Source: an uncultured Fimbriimonadales bacterium (GTDB taxonomy: Bacteria; Armatimonadota; Fimbriimonadia; Fimbriimonadales; GBS-DC). From it: a DNA stretch of 64,000 nt. The notes under the pieces are model-generated. The model was not told the DNA's origin and searched no databases. It saw nothing but the letters and a program-made list of their open reading frames with translations. The position numbers were made by a program, and so were the translations under genes. Shown in pieces: positions 59,981 to 64,000 of the stretch. Position 1 is the stretch's first letter. Each line of letters starts with the position of its first letter. The stretch is taken from NCBI GenBank assembly GCA_937992175.1, contig CALKLF010000008.1, forward strand, positions 1-64,000. Direction: 5' to 3'.

Positions 59981-61885
59981 ATGCTCTTCCGTTGGAGTCT
60001 ATTAGTGGCAGGCGCTATAAGTATCTTAGCGATTACGCAAGCCCAACGCACTTCCGCAACCGCCGAGTGGCTCTTTGCCGATCCGCAAGAGACCATCCAA
60101 GCCGCCACGCGCACCGAACGTTCCGTCGCCGAGTCGTTCACCACCGTGCGCGTACTGACCCGACGCGAGATCGAACTCAGTGGCGCACAAACCATCCAAG
60201 AACTGCTGGAGCGCATGGTGGTGGACTTCGAAGGGCAAGAGTCCTCCCAACACCGATTCCTGAGCATGCGCGGGGCGTACAGCGCGTCGGAGTTCAACGA
60301 GCGAATGCTCTTCCTGCTGGACGGGCAGCCGCTCAACGATGTGCTGCTGGGCAACTTCCCCGCGATGAGCCTCAGCACGCACGATGTGGAGCGCATTGAG
60401 ATCGCCTTTGGTCCTGGCTCGGCGATGTACGGTCCGAACGCCTTCGCGGGCGTGGTGAACATCATTACGCAGCAGGGCGAAACGGGACGCCCTTCGTTCT
60501 GGAGCGGCTACGCGGGGCGCGGGGGCTACAACGCCTCCCTGCGCTGGATGACTGAGCAGGGCGCGCCGTATCGTCTCAGCGTGCAAAGCTCCCTCTGGCG
60601 CGACCCCGGCAGCGACCGCGTGCAGAACAACGACTCGATGGTGCGCACTGCTCGCATTGCGTTCTCGCAAGGAACCCCCGAACGCGGGCAGTGGCGCGTG
60701 AACTACCTCTACGCCGACTTAGACCGCGGATTGGTCGGCATGCGCTACTTCAGCTACCCCACGCCCGACGATCGCATGTTCTGGCGCACCCACTACTGGC
60801 AGGCGGAGTACCACCGCGCTTTCGGCGCGAATAGCCAGACCACGCGCCTGTACGGCGTCGCAGGCGACACCATCTTTCTCAAGGTACAAACTCAGCCCCC
60901 CATCGCCCCCAACGCGCCGCGCACGCGCATGCCCTTCAGTCAGAGCATGCTCGCCGCCGAGACCTACTACCAGTGGCAACTGCCCAACGCGCAAATGCTC
61001 GCAGGCGCCGATTACCGCTTCATGCGCGGCAGCAGCCAGAACCACCTCGGCGGCAGCCACAGCGCGACCAACTTCGCCCTCTACGCGCAGGGCGAGTGGC
61101 AACTCGGACGCTGGAGCCCGATTTTAGGCGCGCGCTACGACAGCCACTCCCTCTACGGCAACCAGTTTAGCCCGCGCGCAGGGTTCACTTACATCGCCAG
61201 CGAGCAACACCGCTTCCGCGCCTCGCTCGGTCGCGCCTTCCGCGCTCCCAGCTTCGTCGAGATGTATCTCCAGCAGTTCTATGTCTGGATTCCAATTAGC
61301 GGCAATCCCGTCCCGCTCAGCATCGAGGGCAAAGCCGACCTGCGCCCTGAAATCACTTTCAGCACAGAGCTGGGTTATCGCTTCCTTCACCCGCGCTGGC
61401 AACTTGACCTCTCCTACTTTACCAGCGACCTTGATGATGTAATTACCGTGTTTCTCAAGGATGTCAACCGTCCAGACCTTCGTCAGTATCAGAACCTTTA
61501 CCGCTTCCGCATCTGGGGCTGGACAGCCGATACAGTAGTCAAACTCTCGCCTGAGTGGACGCTGGGCGCAGGCTATATGTATGTGCGCTACTCAGGCGGC
61601 GTGGAAGAAGACTACAAACCCGCCCGCGACCGCACCGTTATCCGCCTCGCCTACTTCAAAGAGCGCGGGCTGAGCGGACAACTGGTGTTCAACTACCCCG
61701 CTGTCGGGCAGGGCTTTACGGACGCCTATGCGTGGAATACTTACCTCAACCTTGTCTACCGACCCGACGAGCGTAACCGATTCAACCTGCGCGTCGACAA
61801 CCTGTTTAATGTGCGTACGGAGATGGCGCGCTGGGTGCCGGGCGGCAGGCGCAGCGTGTGGATTAGCTATCAACGAGACTGGTAG
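59981..61885 (+). CDS. TonB-dependent outer membrane receptor
   Basis: Plug VRVLTRREIELSGAQTIQELLERM; ERIEIAFGPGSAMYGPNAFAGVVNIIT; C-terminal beta-barrel. Confidence 0.92.
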   Translation: MLFRWSLLVAGAISILAITQAQRTSATAEWLFADPQETIQAATRTERSVAESFTTVRVLTRREIELSGAQTIQELLERMVVDFEGQESSQHRFLSMRGAYSASEFNERMLFLLDGQPLNDVLLGNFPAMSLSTHDVERIEIAFGPGSAMYGPNAFAGVVNIITQQGETGRPSFWSGYAGRGGYNASLRWMTEQGAPYRLSVQSSLWRDPGSDRVQNNDSMVRTARIAFSQGTPERGQWRVNYLYADLDRGLVGMRYFSYPTPDDRMFWRTHYWQAEYHRAFGANSQTTRLYGVAGDTIFLKVQTQPPIAPNAPRTRMPFSQSMLAAETYYQWQLPNAQMLAGADYRFMRGSSQNHLGGSHSATNFALYAQGEWQLGRWSPILGARYDSHSLYGNQFSPRAGFTYIASEQHRFRASLGRAFRAPSFVEMYLQQFYVWIPISGNPVPLSIEGKADLRPEITFSTELGYRFLHPRWQLDLSYFTSDLDDVITVFLKDVNRPDLRQYQNLYRFRIWGWTADTVVKLSPEWTLGAGYMYVRYSGGVEEDYKPARDRTVIRLAYFKERGLSGQLVFNYPAVGQGFTDAYAWNTYLNLVYRPDERNRFNLRVDNLFNVRTEMARWVPGGRRSVWISYQRDW

Positions 61886-62055
61886 GGACGCCTTTGAGAG
61901 AAAACAAAGCGGAAAAGCAGGGAGGTTCAATGATTTTGGAAGCAGAGGTTTCGGAGGTTGGAGTGACGCCCTCCCGCCCAGCCCCTCTGCTGACAAGGGT
62001 ACATCGCGTTGCTTCAACTTGGGGAGACGCAGCAGTGATTCCCCACGCTGTTTCA

Positions 62056-62161
62056 CCCTCACCCCCCAGCCCCCTCTCGGTAAACGGAGAGGGGGAGTCG
62101 CCTGCGTGCGAGGCGGCGCTTCCCCCTTCTCCGTTTACCGAGAGGGGGCTGGGGGGTGAGG
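62056..62161. repeat. Family A palindromic repeat (intergenic, complete unit)
   Basis: CCCTCACCCCCCAGCCCCCTCTCGGTAAACGGAGAGGGGG...CTCCGTTTACCGAGAGGGGGCTGGGGGGTGAGG. Confidence 0.93.
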
Positions 62162-62165
62162 TTAG

Positions 62166-62206
62166 GAATGACAGCTTTGTCATTCCGCGCGAAGCGAGGA
62201 ATCTCC
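62166..62206. repeat. Half family B repeat abutting the family A unit
   Basis: GAATGACAGCTTTGTCATTCCGCGCGAAGCGAGGAATCTCC. Confidence 0.8.
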
Positions 62207-62253
62207 ACCGCTCTGATGGAGTATGCGACAACGCGAGCCTCTCAAACTCCTTT

Positions 62254-63255
62254 ATGAATGACGAAAACGGGAAGACGCGGCTTTACCAGATGCTCCTTAC
62301 GCCGCTCTTTACCCTGTTCATGTTCTTTCTTCTCAGTTTTGCCCTCGCCCAGCCCCCGCTGATTGCCATTCTGCAAAGCGACGAGGGCGCAATCTATACC
62401 GACGCCATTAATCGGTTCCATCAGGAAATGGAGAAACAGGGGGTGGATGTGCAGACGCTCATTTTTGTGCTCAAAGACGACGAAAGCGACTCCGAGCTGC
62501 CCGAGCGTATCCTAAGCCGTAAACCGAAGATGATTCTGGCGGTAGGCATGAACGCTGCACTGCGCCTCAAGAAGTATTACGAGAGTCTACCTTTGGACCA
62601 GCAACCCCCTGTGGTGTTCACCATGGTGATGGATCCTGTTCAGCATGGGTTGGTTCAGAGCGCAGAGCGGAGCGGGACGCGCTTCGCAGGCGTGACGCTG
62701 GCAATCAATCCCCAAAAACAGCTCCGCGCGCTGAAAGACTCGCTTCCGGAGGTCAAGCGTGTAGGGGTTGTTTACACCCCTGAGGAATTTGTGTCGCGGG
62801 GCCTGATTGAGCAGGCGCGCAAAGATGCCGAACGATTGGGGCTATCCCTGGTGGAGGCGCATGTCTCCACTCCCAAACAGCTCAACGAAGCGCTGGGACG
62901 CTTGCGCGGCACAGTCGACGCCTTCTGGATTATTCCCGATGCAATTTACGCGGAGGATCCCAAGGCGTTGCAGACCGTAATGGAGTTCTCTCGACGCCAG
63001 CGTATCCCGACCTTGGGATACTTAGAACGGTTCGCCCAGCAGGGTGCGCTGGTCAGTGTCGGGATAGACATGGCGGAGCAGGGTGCGCTCGCCGCAGAGC
63101 AGTCCATCCGTATTCTCAATGGAGAGAAGCCCGAGGACCTGCCCCTTTTGACCCCGCGCCGCGCCCTGACCTATTACAACCTCAAGGCGGCGCGTGCGCT
63201 GGGAATCACCATTCCCGATATGCTGCTCAATCTGGCGGCGAAGGTGTACGAATGA
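62254..63255 (+). CDS. ABC transporter substrate-binding protein (ABC_sub_bind/PF04392-like)
   Basis: Signal peptide; QSDEGAIYTDAINRFHQEMEKQGVDVQ..PPVVFTMVMDPVQHGLV. Confidence 0.82.
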   Translation: MNDENGKTRLYQMLLTPLFTLFMFFLLSFALAQPPLIAILQSDEGAIYTDAINRFHQEMEKQGVDVQTLIFVLKDDESDSELPERILSRKPKMILAVGMNAALRLKKYYESLPLDQQPPVVFTMVMDPVQHGLVQSAERSGTRFAGVTLAINPQKQLRALKDSLPEVKRVGVVYTPEEFVSRGLIEQARKDAERLGLSLVEAHVSTPKQLNEALGRLRGTVDAFWIIPDAIYAEDPKALQTVMEFSRRQRIPTLGYLERFAQQGALVSVGIDMAEQGALAAEQSIRILNGEKPEDLPLLTPRRALTYYNLKAARALGITIPDMLLNLAAKVYE

Positions 63256-64000
63256 GTCGGCTTGGTCTGCGTGAACGGCTCCTGCTATTCTATGCGTTGA
63301 TGGCGCTCGCGCCGGTGCTGGCAGCGGGTGCGCTGCTCTACATCTACCTGAACAATCAAGTCTTCAGCTCCGCAACGCAGTTCCAGAGCGGGGTGCGGCA
63401 GGAGCTAAGCAACTATCAGCGCAGCGTGCGCGAAGGGGTTACGACCGTGCTGGAAGAATCTCAGCAGCAGGTGCGGCGGCGTCTCAATCAACAGCTCAAA
63501 ACCCACCGCGACGAGACGCTCCAGCGTCAAAACGTCCTCCTGCGCGATACAATCAGCGACCTGCAAACCGCCACACGCGATGCGCTGCAACAAACCGAGC
63601 ACGATACGCTCCAGAACCTGAACCAGACCATGAACCGCGTAGAGCGAAAGGTGCAGGCAGTGCAGTCCGACTCGCTGGCGATGCTGCAGACCACGACGGA
63701 GCAGGCGACGCGCCGCGCCCTGCAGGAGCTGATTGTGCAACACCTGATGCAACTGTCGACTCAGTTCTCGCGTCAGGTGGAAGGACTGCTGCGCAATTAC
63801 ACGGCGCAGCTGACCTTGATTGCCCAACAGCCTGCGATTCAGAACGCCAGCGTGCAGGAGAGCCGCTGGATCCTGCAGGCGTTGCAGGATCGGGAGCCTG
63901 CATATCAGGCGCTCACCCTGCTGGACGCGCAGGGCAACCCACTGGTGGAGATTGGCGATGCGCTGGACGACCCCGCGCTAACCTGGTCGGATCGGCGATT
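63252..64000 (+). CDS. Membrane sensor protein, N-terminal part (TM + coiled-coil/sensor domain), truncated by the window edge
   Basis: MSRLGLRERLLLFYALMALAPVLAAGALLYIYL...; ATGA overlap with the upstream gene; frame open to 64000. Confidence 0.75.
   Translation, partial: MSRLGLRERLLLFYALMALAPVLAAGALLYIYLNNQVFSSATQFQSGVRQELSNYQRSVREGVTTVLEESQQQVRRRLNQQLKTHRDETLQRQNVLLRDTISDLQTATRDALQQTEHDTLQNLNQTMNRVERKVQAVQSDSLAMLQTTTEQATRRALQELIVQHLMQLSTQFSRQVEGLLRNYTAQLTLIAQQPAIQNASVQESRWILQALQDREPAYQALTLLDAQGNPLVEIGDALDDPALTWSDRR

Noticed and set aside
61894-62253. N-terminal extension of the substrate-binding protein ORF (61894..)
   Set aside because: The region is translated repeat sequence (families A and B); a signal peptide with its own ATG starts at 62254, so the repeats here are probably intergenic.

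Overview
High-GC, gene-dense bacterial chromosome segment. The DUF1559-type H-X9-DG pseudopilins suggest Armatimonadota or a related phylum, but this is inference only. Most of the window is housekeeping: pyrK-pyrD, futalosine menaquinone genes, priA, mfd, rny, recX, thyX, prmA-rsmE, sdhB-surE, sthA, dnaN and a copper P-type ATPase. Accessory features that stand out: (1) a tight four-gene ubiquitin-like conjugation operon at 40539-43165 (small beta-grasp-like candidate, Prok-E2_E-like E2, JAB-E1 fusion, double zinc-finger protein) with no CBASS cyclase; (2) a ~4.4 kb tRNA-Val-associated element with integrase, prim-pol and a terminase-small-subunit-like HTH, resembling a minimal phage satellite; (3) a DUF5615/DUF433 toxin-antitoxin cassette bracketed by a ~131 bp direct repeat of the 5' end of the copper ATPase gene, so the target gene is rebuilt downstream; (4) three families of GC-rich palindromic repeats, several lying in frame inside conserved genes (mfd, P-type ATPase, glycosyltransferase, response regulator), reminiscent of Rickettsia palindromic elements; (5) an mfd lacking its N-terminal UvrB-like module; (6) a recurrent TANAAT-(7-9 nt)-start-codon arrangement suggesting widespread leaderless transcription. 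All calls come from reading the sequence and the ORF track. No database search was run.
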